Source: Candidatus Heimdallarchaeota archaeon
GTDB taxonomy: Archaea > Asgardarchaeota > Heimdallarchaeia > Hodarchaeales > LC-3
DNA: 14,244 nt
NCBI GenBank assembly: GCA_027364495.1
Contig: DAHXPE010000246.1
Location: forward strand, 1 to 14,244
Direction: 5' to 3'
Part shown: positions 1-8,742 of the stretch, piece by piece
Numbering within the stretch: position 1 is the first letter of the stretch
How the letters are laid out: the number at the start of each line of letters is the position of its first letter
The notes under the pieces: model-generated
Told to the model about the DNA's origin: nothing
The model's database searches: none
The model's input: only the letters and a program-made list of their open reading frames with translations
Translations under genes and position numbers: made by a program

Positions 1-1161
1 ATGGGACTTGCAAACCAAAAAGACGATTCGTTAATTATTAAAGAACCTGCTGAGATTAAATATAAAGAAGAATTACAATTTTTAATCGTTACTGATGATT
101 CATCCAAAAAACCTATCAATTGGAAGCTTTCACCTAAACAAGTCATTAAATTTATTCTTGGTAGTGAAGAATCAATAGATTCTGCATCATCGAACAAAAG
201 TAACGGAAAATCTAAAAACACTGAATTTTCTATTTCAAAAAAATTCTATGGTGATCCAATTTTAATTCAGCGAACAGTAGCCTCGTTAGCATCAAATAAA
301 GCATTAATGCTAATAGGTGAACCTGGGACAGCTAAAAGTTATCTCTCAGAATTGTTAGCTTCAGCTATTAGCGGTTCATCTTTAAACACTATTCAAGGTT
401 CAGCTTCAGTTACAGAAGATCAAATAAAATATTCTTGGAATTATGCTTTATTACTTGCTAAAGGTCCATCACGTGAATCACTTGTCCCTGCTCCCATGTT
501 AAATGGCTTTGAACAAGGTTCAATCGTTCGTTTTGAAGAAATAACCAGATGTCCTCCAGAAATTCAAGATACTATTCTTAGTTTATTATCTGATAAAGTC
601 ATGATCATTCCGGAGTTAGATGATAAGGGAATAGTTTTTGCAAAAAATGGTTTTGGTTTAATTGCCACTGCTAATACACGTGATCGTGGTGTTAATGAAA
701 TGAGTTCAGCTTTGAAAAGAAGAATGAATTTTGAAACTGTCAAACCATTAGAAGATGTCGAATTAGAAATGGAGTTAGTCACTAATCAGGTTACTGAATA
801 TCTAGAAAAGGCATCTATTCAAAGAGAGGTCGTACCTGACGTTATAGAATTATTAACTACAACTTTTAATGAATTGAGAAGTGGTAAATCTGTTACAGGT
901 GACAAAGTTGAAAGACTAGCCCAAGTTACTATGTCAACTGCAGAATGTGTTGAGACAGCAATCAACACAGCTGTTTATTCTCATTATCTTGAAGATGGTC
1001 CAATGAGTCCATTTAGCGCGGCAATAAGTATGAGAGGAACAATTATAAAAGATAGTTTGGATGATATAGCTAAATTAAGAAATTTTTTCCAAATAGTTGT
1101 AAAAAACAGGACTGGAAAACACTGGAAAGAATTTTATGATGCTGGATTAAAGATTTTATGA
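1..1161 (+). CDS. MoxR-family AAA+ ATPase, YehL type
   Basis: AAA+ ATPase expected to act as a chaperone-like remodeller with the VWA protein encoded two genes downstream. Visible motifs are Walker A GEPGTAKS (residues 106-113), the family-specific stretch TEDQIKYSWNYALLLAKGPS and then RESLVPAPM after it, Walker B IVRFEE (175-180) followed by ITRCPPEIQD, sensor 1 in ATANTRD (N225), and the arginine-finger region SSALKRR (R240/R241). Residues from about 259 form the helical lid. About 386 residues suits the YehL branch of MoxR proteins, and the N-terminal WKLSPKQVIKFILG segment is also typical of it. The ATG is the first base of the window, so the ribosome binding site, the promoter and any upstream in-frame extension cannot be seen, although the N-terminus looks complete. 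It is followed after 18 bases by the DUF5682 gene. The family assignment is firm; the biological substrate is unknown. Confidence 0.95.
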   Translation: MGLANQKDDSLIIKEPAEIKYKEELQFLIVTDDSSKKPINWKLSPKQVIKFILGSEESIDSASSNKSNGKSKNTEFSISKKFYGDPILIQRTVASLASNKALMLIGEPGTAKSYLSELLASAISGSSLNTIQGSASVTEDQIKYSWNYALLLAKGPSRESLVPAPMLNGFEQGSIVRFEEITRCPPEIQDTILSLLSDKVMIIPELDDKGIVFAKNGFGLIATANTRDRGVNEMSSALKRRMNFETVKPLEDVELEMELVTNQVTEYLEKASIQREVVPDVIELLTTTFNELRSGKSVTGDKVERLAQVTMSTAECVETAINTAVYSHYLEDGPMSPFSAAISMRGTIIKDSLDDIAKLRNFFQIVVKNRTGKHWKEFYDAGLKIL

Positions 1162-1179
1162 CCATAAGGCTAAGTATAC

Positions 1180-3648
1180 ATGACAGTTCATACAATGGAT
1201 ATAGTTTCAGAAGAAATTTCTCATTTCAAGAACCAATTTCAGGCTTTGGATTCTAAACAAACAAATAATTCATGGCTTATTTTTGTCCCAATCAGGCACC
1301 ATTCGCCAGCATGTGCTATTCATTTAAAAAATTTAATCGATAAATTTAAACCAGATGTTATATTAATAGAAGGACCTTCCGATGCAAACCATTTAATACC
1401 AGTTTTGCAAAATCCGGAAATAAAAACTCCAATTGCTATTATTGACTATTTAAGAGACGATAAAAATGTGTATGGTTTAAATGGGGTATTAACGCCAGCT
1501 GCTGAAGTTCCTTTCAAATTCTATTCATGGTTTCCCTTTGCAGCTTTTTCGCCAGAGTTTGAAGCGATGAGTTCGGCTAATAAATTACAAATACCAGCTT
1601 ATTTCATTGATTTAGGTCTTGAAAGAAAAGTCAAAAACTTAAAATCGTCCATAAACGATAGAGACAACAAAAATAAGAAAAAAATCGTTTCTAATGAATT
1701 ATGGTCTGATTATAATTTTGTTACTAACTCATATATCAAGAAATTAATAGAAAAATGTTCCTGTAGGGATTTCAATGAACTTTGGTTTAATTTTTTTGAA
1801 ATTAATTCGAATTCACTTTCAGATGAAGATTTTTTTACTAAAATATTTAGTTTTGGTACAATTACTCGTAAATTAACCCCACCAGACGTATTAAAAGCTG
1901 ATGCTACTCTTGAAAGAGAAGAATTTATGATAAACCAGATTGCCAGTTATAAAGGTTCTTACCAGAAAATGATGATTATAACTGGTGCATTTCATACCCT
2001 TCCGCTTATTCAATGTAATTTTGATGGAAAAACTAAAAAATCAAAATCGATTAAAAATTCCAGTACCGCAATGGTTACGCCTTATTCATATTTTGAACTG
2101 TCAGAACTTTCTGGTTATCAGGCAGGTATTAATTTTCCCAGTTTTTGTCATGCAGTTTATAATGAAATGGTTAAAGGTAAAAAAGATAGTTTTTCAACAG
2201 TTATCAATAATATTTTAATTCTGACTTCCAAGGTCAAATTTACCAATTATTATTCTGTTTCATCAGCAGATGTTATTTCAGCATATCATTTGGCTATAAA
2301 CTTAGCATCCTTGCGTGGAAGAGAAGATTTATCGCCTTATGATATGCTTGATGCCATACAATCAACGTATATTAAAGAGGAATTGCAAGATAGTAAACAC
2401 CCAATGCTGAAGCAGGTTGAAAATTACCTTATCGGATCAACAATTGGTTATGTTCCTTCTGATCTAATTCAATTACCTGTTGAAAAAGATTTTTATGAAC
2501 AGGTGAGAAAATTAAAGCTTCCACTTGAATCTGAAGAAAAAATTGTTAAATGTGAAATCTATAAAAGAGATATTCATAGAACTAAGTCCAGATTTTTATG
2601 GCAAACAGTTTTTCTTAATATTCCTTATGCTGAACTAAAATCCGGTCCTAACTATGTCGATAACTCCTCACTTTGGTTATTAACAGAACAATGGAAACTT
2701 AAATGGGAAAAAGAAATCACTTTCAAGTTTACTGATATTGCTCCTTATGGTTCTACTATCGAAAATGCTTCTATTGCTATCTTCAAAGAATATCTTGACA
2801 AGTCAATAATTAATAAAGATAACCAATTATTCGGACGCTTTTTAATCAAATGTGTTCAAATGGGACATTTTCAGCTATTTGATGATTTATTAGATGTTTT
2901 TCAAGACAAATTAGAAACTTCATCCTTCATTGATTTAATGGCTTATTTAAAAACACTCGTTGTTTTATTTGGTTTTCGAGATTCATTAATTCCGCCAGAA
3001 AATAAAAATTTGCACTCTTATATTCAAAATAATTACCAATTAGTTATTCAGAGTTTTTCAGTTTTTTCCGATATTAACGAAGATTTACTAGATAAATTTA
3101 CCGATAATATGAGATTGTTATCACAATTGCTTAATGATCCCTTATTAAAATTCTTAGACAAAAATGCTTTATTTTTGATACTTAAATACATAATAAAAGA
3201 TGATAAAACATCACCAAAACTTTTAGGTGTTTATTATGGCTTTTTATTTAGTTTTGGTGAAATTAGCATAGAGGAAATTGAAAAAACTTTCAATAATTTG
3301 GTATCCATAATATATTCAGATAATAATTTACCAATATTTTTTCTAGAAGGATTAATTTCACTTACCAAAAAAGTATTGTTTTCTGGTTCTATTTTAAATA
3401 TCCTAATAAAAACGATTAATACTATTTCAGAAGAAATATTTCTTCAAATGTTGCCTGGTTTACGAAGGATATTCACGGTTTACATGCCTAAAGAAAGTTA
3501 TGATTTAGCTAATATGATATCCAACCAGGTAGGTAAAAAGGATAAGGATGTCCAAAAAGAACTTATTCTTACTCCTGAAAGTGTACTAAGTCTCAGTAAA
3601 TTTGACACAGAAATTGAAAAAATATTAATTGATTGGAAATTGGCATAA
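1180..3648 (+). CDS. DUF5682 family protein (YehM-like)
   Basis: An 822-residue protein that always seems to travel with the MoxR/VWA pair in this gene set; its activity is unknown. The N-terminal hallmark is PIRHHSPAC (37-45) followed by KPDVILIEGPSDA (EGP at 64-66). Further hallmarks are IITGAFHTLPL (GAFH at 269-272) and TPYSYFELSELSGYQAG (300-316). From about residue 450 to the end the sequence looks mainly helical with no motif I recognise. A Lys/Asn/Asp-rich patch lies near residues 160-175. No signal peptide or membrane segment is seen, so it should be cytoplasmic. The start at 1180 has an AAGG ten bases upstream; an in-frame ATG at 1195 is possible and would remove five residues. The His plus EGP and GAFH pattern recalls the TraB/TIKI/ChaN/EreA fold, which is my inference. 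Family call firm, enzyme activity speculative. Confidence 0.9.
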   Translation: MTVHTMDIVSEEISHFKNQFQALDSKQTNNSWLIFVPIRHHSPACAIHLKNLIDKFKPDVILIEGPSDANHLIPVLQNPEIKTPIAIIDYLRDDKNVYGLNGVLTPAAEVPFKFYSWFPFAAFSPEFEAMSSANKLQIPAYFIDLGLERKVKNLKSSINDRDNKNKKKIVSNELWSDYNFVTNSYIKKLIEKCSCRDFNELWFNFFEINSNSLSDEDFFTKIFSFGTITRKLTPPDVLKADATLEREEFMINQIASYKGSYQKMMIITGAFHTLPLIQCNFDGKTKKSKSIKNSSTAMVTPYSYFELSELSGYQAGINFPSFCHAVYNEMVKGKKDSFSTVINNILILTSKVKFTNYYSVSSADVISAYHLAINLASLRGREDLSPYDMLDAIQSTYIKEELQDSKHPMLKQVENYLIGSTIGYVPSDLIQLPVEKDFYEQVRKLKLPLESEEKIVKCEIYKRDIHRTKSRFLWQTVFLNIPYAELKSGPNYVDNSSLWLLTEQWKLKWEKEITFKFTDIAPYGSTIENASIAIFKEYLDKSIINKDNQLFGRFLIKCVQMGHFQLFDDLLDVFQDKLETSSFIDLMAYLKTLVVLFGFRDSLIPPENKNLHSYIQNNYQLVIQSFSVFSDINEDLLDKFTDNMRLLSQLLNDPLLKFLDKNALFLILKYIIKDDKTSPKLLGVYYGFLFSFGEISIEEIEKTFNNLVSIIYSDNNLPIFFLEGLISLTKKVLFSGSILNILIKTINTISEEIFLQMLPGLRRIFTVYMPKESYDLANMISNQVGKKDKDVQKELILTPESVLSLSKFDTEIEKILIDWKLA

Positions 3649-3650
3649 CC

Positions 3651-4976
3651 ATGAGTCAAGAGTTTAATTATATTCGTTGGCGTCTGATTTTAGGAAAACA
3701 TGCGGAACAAAACGATGATTTTACTTTACCTCCTCCACAAGACCAAGAATCAAAAGGGAATAATGAAGATAATAATGAAGATGATCATGAGGATGCTTCA
3801 AATAATCAACAAGAATTACAAGTGGAACCTATCTCATCTAAATTACAATCTAAGTCTAGCTCCAAACCTAAGTCGAAGGTTGATCCTATTGATTTAGAGA
3901 GAGCATTAGAATTCCTTTATGATCGAGAATATGAACCAAAAAAGAACCTAGAAGAATTTTCTAAATATAATCAGAAACTTATTGAAGAACTTTGGAGTAT
4001 GGAGAAAAGTCAAAGAGGAGGACAATTTGGAACCGCTTTGATGACTGTACCAGCATGGATCAGCCAGGTAAGAGAATTATTTCCAGTTGAAGCACAAGAA
4101 ATTATGACAAAAGATGCTATAAAACGATATAACTTACAAGAATTAATAACAGATCCCAAAGTTCTTGAAAAAACCAAACCAAGTCTTGAATTAACAAAGT
4201 TACTCATAACATTTAAAGATTCCATGCAAGAGGATACACTTGCGATAGCAAAAAATTTGATAGCTGAAACTGTAAAAGAGTTACAGGATAAATTAAAAAG
4301 AGAGATAATTAATGCCATTATTGGAAAAAGAAATCGTTTTTCACAATCACCATTAAAAATAAGCAAGAATTTTGATATTAAGAAAACGCTTGATCAAAAT
4401 TTAAAACATTACATACCAGAAAGGAATTTTTTCATACCAGAAAAACTATACTTTAACTCACGTATTCATAAAAAACAAGAATGGAATATTATTATTGTTG
4501 TTGATCAATCTGGTTCAATGCTTGATTCAGTTATTCATTCTTCGATTATAGCTTCTATTTTTGCCTCTGTTCCTGCTCTAAAAACAAATTTAATAATTTT
4601 TGATACGGAGGTTTATGATTATAGCCATCTTTTACAGGAGCCATTAGAGGTTCTTATGAAAGTCCAATTAGGTGGAGGAACAAATATTGCTAAGGCCGTT
4701 GAATATTCTATGTCTTTTGTACAGGTTCCTAAGAGAAGCATTCTTATTTTAATAACTGACTTTTATGAAGGCTATGATCATAAACGATTAGTTAATGCAA
4801 TTAGTACCTTACATGAATCTGGGGTTAAACTACTTGGTTTGACAGCTATTAATTATCATGGGCAACCGGTCTATAATAAAGCTCTAGCGGAAAAGTGTTC
4901 ACAACACGGAATGGATATTTTGTCGGTGACTCCAAAGAAACTAGCTGATATGGTTTCACAAATTATTGAAGGGTAG
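3651..4976 (+). CDS. VWA-domain protein, YehP/CoxE-like, MoxR partner
   Basis: A 441-residue protein with a C-terminal von Willebrand A domain that should bind a divalent metal and partner the MoxR ATPase. The MIDAS is complete: DQSGS (D285, S287, S289), T344 in LGGGTNIAKA, and D370 in ILITDF. The N-terminal YIRWRLILGKHAE is typical of the family. Residues about 18-65 are a low-complexity linker, first Asn/Asp/Glu-rich and then Ser/Lys-rich, followed by a helical region with GGQFGTALMTVP that is probably the family's middle domain. I choose ATG 3651, two bases after the previous stop, rather than an in-frame TTG at 3633 that lies inside the upstream gene and adds six residues. The two-base gap suggests translational coupling with the DUF5682 gene. 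It is longer than E. coli YehP, mostly because of the linker. Confidence 0.93.
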   Translation: MSQEFNYIRWRLILGKHAEQNDDFTLPPPQDQESKGNNEDNNEDDHEDASNNQQELQVEPISSKLQSKSSSKPKSKVDPIDLERALEFLYDREYEPKKNLEEFSKYNQKLIEELWSMEKSQRGGQFGTALMTVPAWISQVRELFPVEAQEIMTKDAIKRYNLQELITDPKVLEKTKPSLELTKLLITFKDSMQEDTLAIAKNLIAETVKELQDKLKREIINAIIGKRNRFSQSPLKISKNFDIKKTLDQNLKHYIPERNFFIPEKLYFNSRIHKKQEWNIIIVVDQSGSMLDSVIHSSIIASIFASVPALKTNLIIFDTEVYDYSHLLQEPLEVLMKVQLGGGTNIAKAVEYSMSFVQVPKRSILILITDFYEGYDHKRLVNAISTLHESGVKLLGLTAINYHGQPVYNKALAEKCSQHGMDILSVTPKKLADMVSQIIEG

Positions 4977-4982
4977 GAAAAT

Positions 4983-6575
4983 TTGGAAGAACAGGAAAAG
5001 CTAAGAAAACTCATCGAACCATTAAATCTAACTAAAATAATTACTAAAACGACTATTGAGAAGAGTCGGAGTATATTAAAAAAGAAGAGCTTAACTTTAG
5101 AAAGTATTGAGCAATTAGATGATATTAATAGATTTAACATTATTTTTATATTAGATAAATTAAATAAATTTGAAACCGTTCTTAAATTTGATAATTTTCT
5201 AGTTGAATACTGCACATGTGGTTACAACTCAAAATCTAAGAGAAGAGCATGTTTACATGTAGCTTTAATCTTACTATCTTTTAAAAACAATTATTTTTCA
5301 ACTCAAAATGATCAATTAATTGTAGAAAATATCTTAAAAAATCCAAAAAAAACGAAAAAGCAAGAAGAACAAAAAACAATTGAAGAAGTTAGAACCATCG
5401 TTAATACTAAGCTTCTTTCTGATTTAGATATTCCTCCAACCGTTACGACTGTTTTAAAAGAGCTTGACGAGATAACTGAAATATTTTTAGAAAATGGAAC
5501 TCAAAGAATATCACATACAGCACTTGAATGGTTAAATACTTTAATAATTAGAGCAAGAAATCATAAATTAATAAAAATTGAACAAACCTTAAAGAAATTA
5601 CAAAATGTTTTAATGAAATATCTAGAAAAGACAACTATTGATGAAGAAGATTCTTTTCTGAATATCTTAACCGAATTACATAATTATATACAATTGACGA
5701 ATTATCTATTAGATAATCCAAATCATCCATTCTTACCAACAGTGGCAATTCTGGGCCAAGCAAGATCAGAATATTTTACAGTTGAAGATATAAAAATTTG
5801 TCTATTATTAGGGGTAAGTGGCTGGATATCAGATACTGGTATGGTCGGTGTAACGGCTTTTTTCATGAATTTGGATGACAAAAATGATATTAGTAAGAAT
5901 TTTTTTACTGCAAATAATATTAGACCAATTCAAAATATGCCTGAACAATCACCTATAATGCTCTATGGATTTAAAACTTATTCTGAAATTACTTTTAAAG
6001 ATTTAGCCAAATATAGTTTGTACACGATAAAAAATGTTAAATTTAATCATAACAAAAATCTTTCGTTCCATAAAGAGCTACAAATGATTCCTAATCCAAT
6101 TAACATTGATGATATTAAATCAAAATTCCTAGAAAAGATTACTTATTCAGATTGGGGTGTTTTACTTGATAAAATACAAAATATTTCTCTATTACCAATC
6201 GAAAGCCAAAATTTTGATATGTATTTTGTTTTAGAACCTTCTAAATATCTCTCATTTGAACTTGATTACATTAGTCAAAAGTGGAAGGCTCCTTTAATAG
6301 ATAAAAATGGAAAAATGCTATATTTGATTGTGCCAAATGAAACTTCACCTCATATAGCTAATAAAATTAAAAATTTTCAATTCTTGTTTAAAGAGGATAA
6401 TTTACCAAATGCACTATTTGGAAAATTAGATATTTTAGAGAATGAAGTTGTTTTTAACCCAATTTCAGGATGGTTTTATCAAGGATTCACCACAAAAGCT
6501 AAATATGGCGTAACAATTACCAGAATAAGCTATAATTTCGATGTAGACATAGGAGTAGAATATATTTTTGGATAA
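4983..6575 (+). CDS. SWIM zinc-finger protein (YehQ-like)
   Basis: A 530-residue protein with a SWIM-type zinc-binding motif: C77-T-C79, ten residues, then C90-L-H92 (CxCx10CxH). SWIM fingers bind zinc and are thought to mediate protein or nucleic-acid contacts. Proteins of this kind are the regular fourth partner of YehL-type MoxR, DUF5682 and VWA genes. A Lys/Glu-rich linker follows the finger (about 115-135), then a helical region beginning near KELDEIT (159-165) and a mixed alpha/beta C-terminal half with no motif I can name. The start is TTG at 4983, six bases after the VWA stop, with GGGTAGG just upstream; no ATG occurs nearby in frame. The rare start may lower its dosage relative to the first three genes. 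Family call is good for the finger and context; function unknown. Confidence 0.85.
   Translation: MEEQEKLRKLIEPLNLTKIITKTTIEKSRSILKKKSLTLESIEQLDDINRFNIIFILDKLNKFETVLKFDNFLVEYCTCGYNSKSKRRACLHVALILLSFKNNYFSTQNDQLIVENILKNPKKTKKQEEQKTIEEVRTIVNTKLLSDLDIPPTVTTVLKELDEITEIFLENGTQRISHTALEWLNTLIIRARNHKLIKIEQTLKKLQNVLMKYLEKTTIDEEDSFLNILTELHNYIQLTNYLLDNPNHPFLPTVAILGQARSEYFTVEDIKICLLLGVSGWISDTGMVGVTAFFMNLDDKNDISKNFFTANNIRPIQNMPEQSPIMLYGFKTYSEITFKDLAKYSLYTIKNVKFNHNKNLSFHKELQMIPNPINIDDIKSKFLEKITYSDWGVLLDKIQNISLLPIESQNFDMYFVLEPSKYLSFELDYISQKWKAPLIDKNGKMLYLIVPNETSPHIANKIKNFQFLFKEDNLPNALFGKLDILENEVVFNPISGWFYQGFTTKAKYGVTITRISYNFDVDIGVEYIFG
6551..6570 (+). promoter_or_regulatory. Ribosome binding site fixing a TTG start
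   Basis: AGGAG at 6551-6555 sits inside the end of the SWIM gene, 12 bases before TTG 6568. An ATG at 6575 overlaps the stop codon but is in another frame with no long reading frame, so the SD-like site and the open frame together support the TTG start and translational coupling. Confidence 0.5.
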
Positions 6576-8427
6576 TGAAAAAATCAAAACAGTACCAATA
6601 CAAAATACAGAATTGGATCAAATAACCAAGTTATTAGCTGATTTGGTATTTCTGATAAATAACATTGCTGATTTTGGTCTGTTAGGTCTAGCAAAAGATT
6701 ATATAAATCAATTACAGACCATAGGAAAAAAATTTTCTGACTATGGTATTGAATCAGCATCAAAAGCAGTTAATGACTTTGTTGAAGGCTTCAATACTGG
6801 TAATTTTTCAGTTATGGCAAACCAATTATTTTATATATCTAATTGGCATAGGTTATATTCAAAAAAAATTCATATATTAGATTTGAAACTTGAATTAAAG
6901 GACGAATCTATTCTTGATAAAGCGAAAGAATCAATCGAATTAATTGAGGAGCAAAATATAACATTTGTTCCCTTTACCATTGTCATTGATAAAGTTCAAA
7001 CAAAGTCAAGTTCATATTTTTTATCATTACACTGGTTAGGGGTTTTGTTAAAGGATAAAGGACAAGAGGTAATAGCATTATCATCCTTTCAAGATGAATG
7101 TGTTACAACCTTCTATTACGATGCATTATATTTATTTTACGATCGTCTAAAGTCAAAATTTTTTATAAATCAATTAGTTCAATATAACCAATTGATAAAT
7201 TCCCCTATTTCCTTTATCAAAGTAGGAACAAAGGTTCATGTCGATAATCCAGAATTAGTACTACCTTATATTGAACTTCATAATACAGTCAATTCAAAAG
7301 CTAATTTTTCATCTAATTTTTCAAAAGAACAAGTAACAGCATTGCTCGAAAATATTCCTGGTTTTTTGTTAGTTAAGTTTGACAGAAATTGTAAAATTGA
7401 CATTGATGAAGAAGCTTTATTTCTAAAACTGCATGCTGATGAAAATGATTATATTATTCAGTGTGATAATAAGTTTTTACTAAGACAACTATTCATTTTA
7501 CATTATACTGGTGTATCTGTTGATTTACTCCTCTTACAATGCTCAATTTATTATCAATTTTCCCATGTAAATCAAAACACGATGCATTCAGTAAGTGAAA
7601 AGAGCTCGTGTTACCATATAATCACTATTAATCAAGGAGGAGAAAATATTGTTGTAGCTTTGCAATTATTCAACATTAAATTAAATTATTTTTATTTTTT
7701 TGATAAAATAGTACTAAAATATGATGAAACGTTAGATAATTTAGAATCGTATATTCAATATGCCTACTATGTTCAAAACAGTCAATTACCAAAAGCACAT
7801 CCAAAAATTAAATCAAATTTTTCTTTAATTGAAAATTTTTTAAACGAATTATTTCAAAGCATAGAAAAATTAGACGATTATCTAATTGACAGTAAAAAAC
7901 TTTATTTGCTAGTAATTTTAGCTGATACTATAAAAATTCTGGATCAAAGAGCAAAATTTAATATTTTACTAACAAAAATTTTAAAAATAGAGAAAAAAAT
8001 TCTGAATATAACTATATTCAAAGATTATCTGATGAGTATAGCTATTTTAGTATCGATTGGAAGAAATAATAAATTTTTGGATCAACCTGATCAACAAAGT
8101 TTAACCAACTTTTCAGCATTTTTCAAAATGAAACCATCTTCCTTTGAATCTTTATTAGTTAATTATATTTCTGGGCAGGATTCAGTAGCATTGGATGAAC
8201 CCATTAGTAAATTTATAAAGAAAACATTACTTAAGGAAAAATTTGATCCTGATTTCAACGAGGAAGAAAAATTAATAATTATTTTGTTGAAAAAAATCTT
8301 CAATAAAAAACTGGATGTGACATTATTCGAAAAAAAAGTAATTGAGCTTCAAACCTTATGGGATATTTTACAAAAAACTCATTCAGTATTAGATCCTATT
8401 TTTTTTTATTACTTGAAGCAAATTTAA
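6568..8427 (+). CDS. Unrecognised fifth protein of the MoxR/VWA operon
   Basis: A 619-residue protein that I do not recognise. The frame is open over 1.86 kb and overlaps the SWIM gene by eight bases, so it belongs to the same operon. The TTG start at 6568 is the only plausible one: the next in-frame Met is about residue 82, and AGGAG lies 12 bases upstream at 6551-6555. No signal peptide, clear membrane helix, P-loop or zinc cluster is seen. Residues about 14-95 look helical and begin TELDQITKLL, matching KELDEIT of the SWIM protein; the middle (about 110-400) is rich in Phe, Tyr and beta-branched residues and looks alpha/beta; the last 200 residues look helical and Lys/Ile/Leu-rich. It may be a SWIM-less relative of the preceding protein, or stand in for another accessory family seen in bacterial versions of this locus (DUF5691). 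Both are inferences. Confidence 0.8.
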   Translation: MDNEKIKTVPIQNTELDQITKLLADLVFLINNIADFGLLGLAKDYINQLQTIGKKFSDYGIESASKAVNDFVEGFNTGNFSVMANQLFYISNWHRLYSKKIHILDLKLELKDESILDKAKESIELIEEQNITFVPFTIVIDKVQTKSSSYFLSLHWLGVLLKDKGQEVIALSSFQDECVTTFYYDALYLFYDRLKSKFFINQLVQYNQLINSPISFIKVGTKVHVDNPELVLPYIELHNTVNSKANFSSNFSKEQVTALLENIPGFLLVKFDRNCKIDIDEEALFLKLHADENDYIIQCDNKFLLRQLFILHYTGVSVDLLLLQCSIYYQFSHVNQNTMHSVSEKSSCYHIITINQGGENIVVALQLFNIKLNYFYFFDKIVLKYDETLDNLESYIQYAYYVQNSQLPKAHPKIKSNFSLIENFLNELFQSIEKLDDYLIDSKKLYLLVILADTIKILDQRAKFNILLTKILKIEKKILNITIFKDYLMSIAILVSIGRNNKFLDQPDQQSLTNFSAFFKMKPSSFESLLVNYISGQDSVALDEPISKFIKKTLLKEKFDPDFNEEEKLIIILLKKIFNKKLDVTLFEKKVIELQTLWDILQKTHSVLDPIFFYYLKQI

Positions 8428-8429
8428 GC

Positions 8430-8467
8430 TTTATTTTTTATTTTAATGTTTTTAATTTTTCTTTTTG
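8430..8467 (+). terminator. T-rich archaeal-type terminator of the five-gene operon
   Basis: Immediately after the last operon stop codon the + strand carries several T runs of four to six bases (8435-8439, 8441-8444, 8449-8453, 8456-8460, 8462-8466) with no stem-loop before them. Archaeal RNA polymerase terminates on such runs, so this is the likely end of the operon transcript. Confidence 0.6.
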
Positions 8468-8542
8468 ATTCAGATATTCATTGTACCTTATTCTACTGCA
8501 AAATTTATTGGAAATTATTTTATTTTCTATTTAAGATGAAAT

Positions 8543-8742
8543 TCAGACTTTAAATCCTTCATCGATAGTTCCATCTATTGCTTCCAATTATAATTGTTGT
8601 AGTTTACTGACAATATCAGAAACGAGTTCTTCATCAAAATCCACTTCAAGTATTCTGAATCAAGCAGTTCAATCACAAGCTCCATTTCACAAACCACTTT
8701 GAATAATTTAATAACTACCGGATAAATGACAAAAAAACCTAT
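8543..8742 (-). pseudogene. Decayed 3' end of a small protein gene
   Basis: Reading the minus strand, one frame gives VVCEMELVIELLDSEYLK (ATG at 8685). A one-base shift near 8644 continues as VDFDEELVSDIVSKLQQL. That stretch ends in a TAA where CAA would be expected, and the same frame then continues LEAIDGTIDEGFKV to a TGA at 8543-8545. The composition is protein-like (acidic, amphipathic) and unlike the A/T-rich sequence around it, so I read it as a gene relic with one frameshift and one nonsense change. I do not recognise the family. It could also be chance open sequence. Confidence 0.35.

Noticed and set aside
3633..3650. TTG start giving a six-residue longer VWA protein
   Set aside because: It lies inside the upstream gene; ATG 3651 directly precedes the conserved N-terminal family segment and sits two bases after the stop.
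1..4976. RavA-ViaA assignment of the MoxR/VWA pair
   Set aside because: The ATPase motifs and the DUF5682 and SWIM neighbours match the YehL branch, and no RavA-specific C-terminal domain is present.
4010..5215. Antisense open frames across the VWA and SWIM genes
   Set aside because: They run opposite to well-supported genes with catalytic or zinc motifs and show no protein-like features of their own.
6575..6577. ATG overlapping the SWIM gene stop codon as start of the fifth gene
   Set aside because: It is in a different frame from the 619-residue protein and opens no long frame.
8399..8407. T9 run near the end of the fifth gene as a possible frameshift site
   Set aside because: It encodes Ile-Phe-Phe in frame and only the last few residues follow, so an error would matter little and there is no sign of one.
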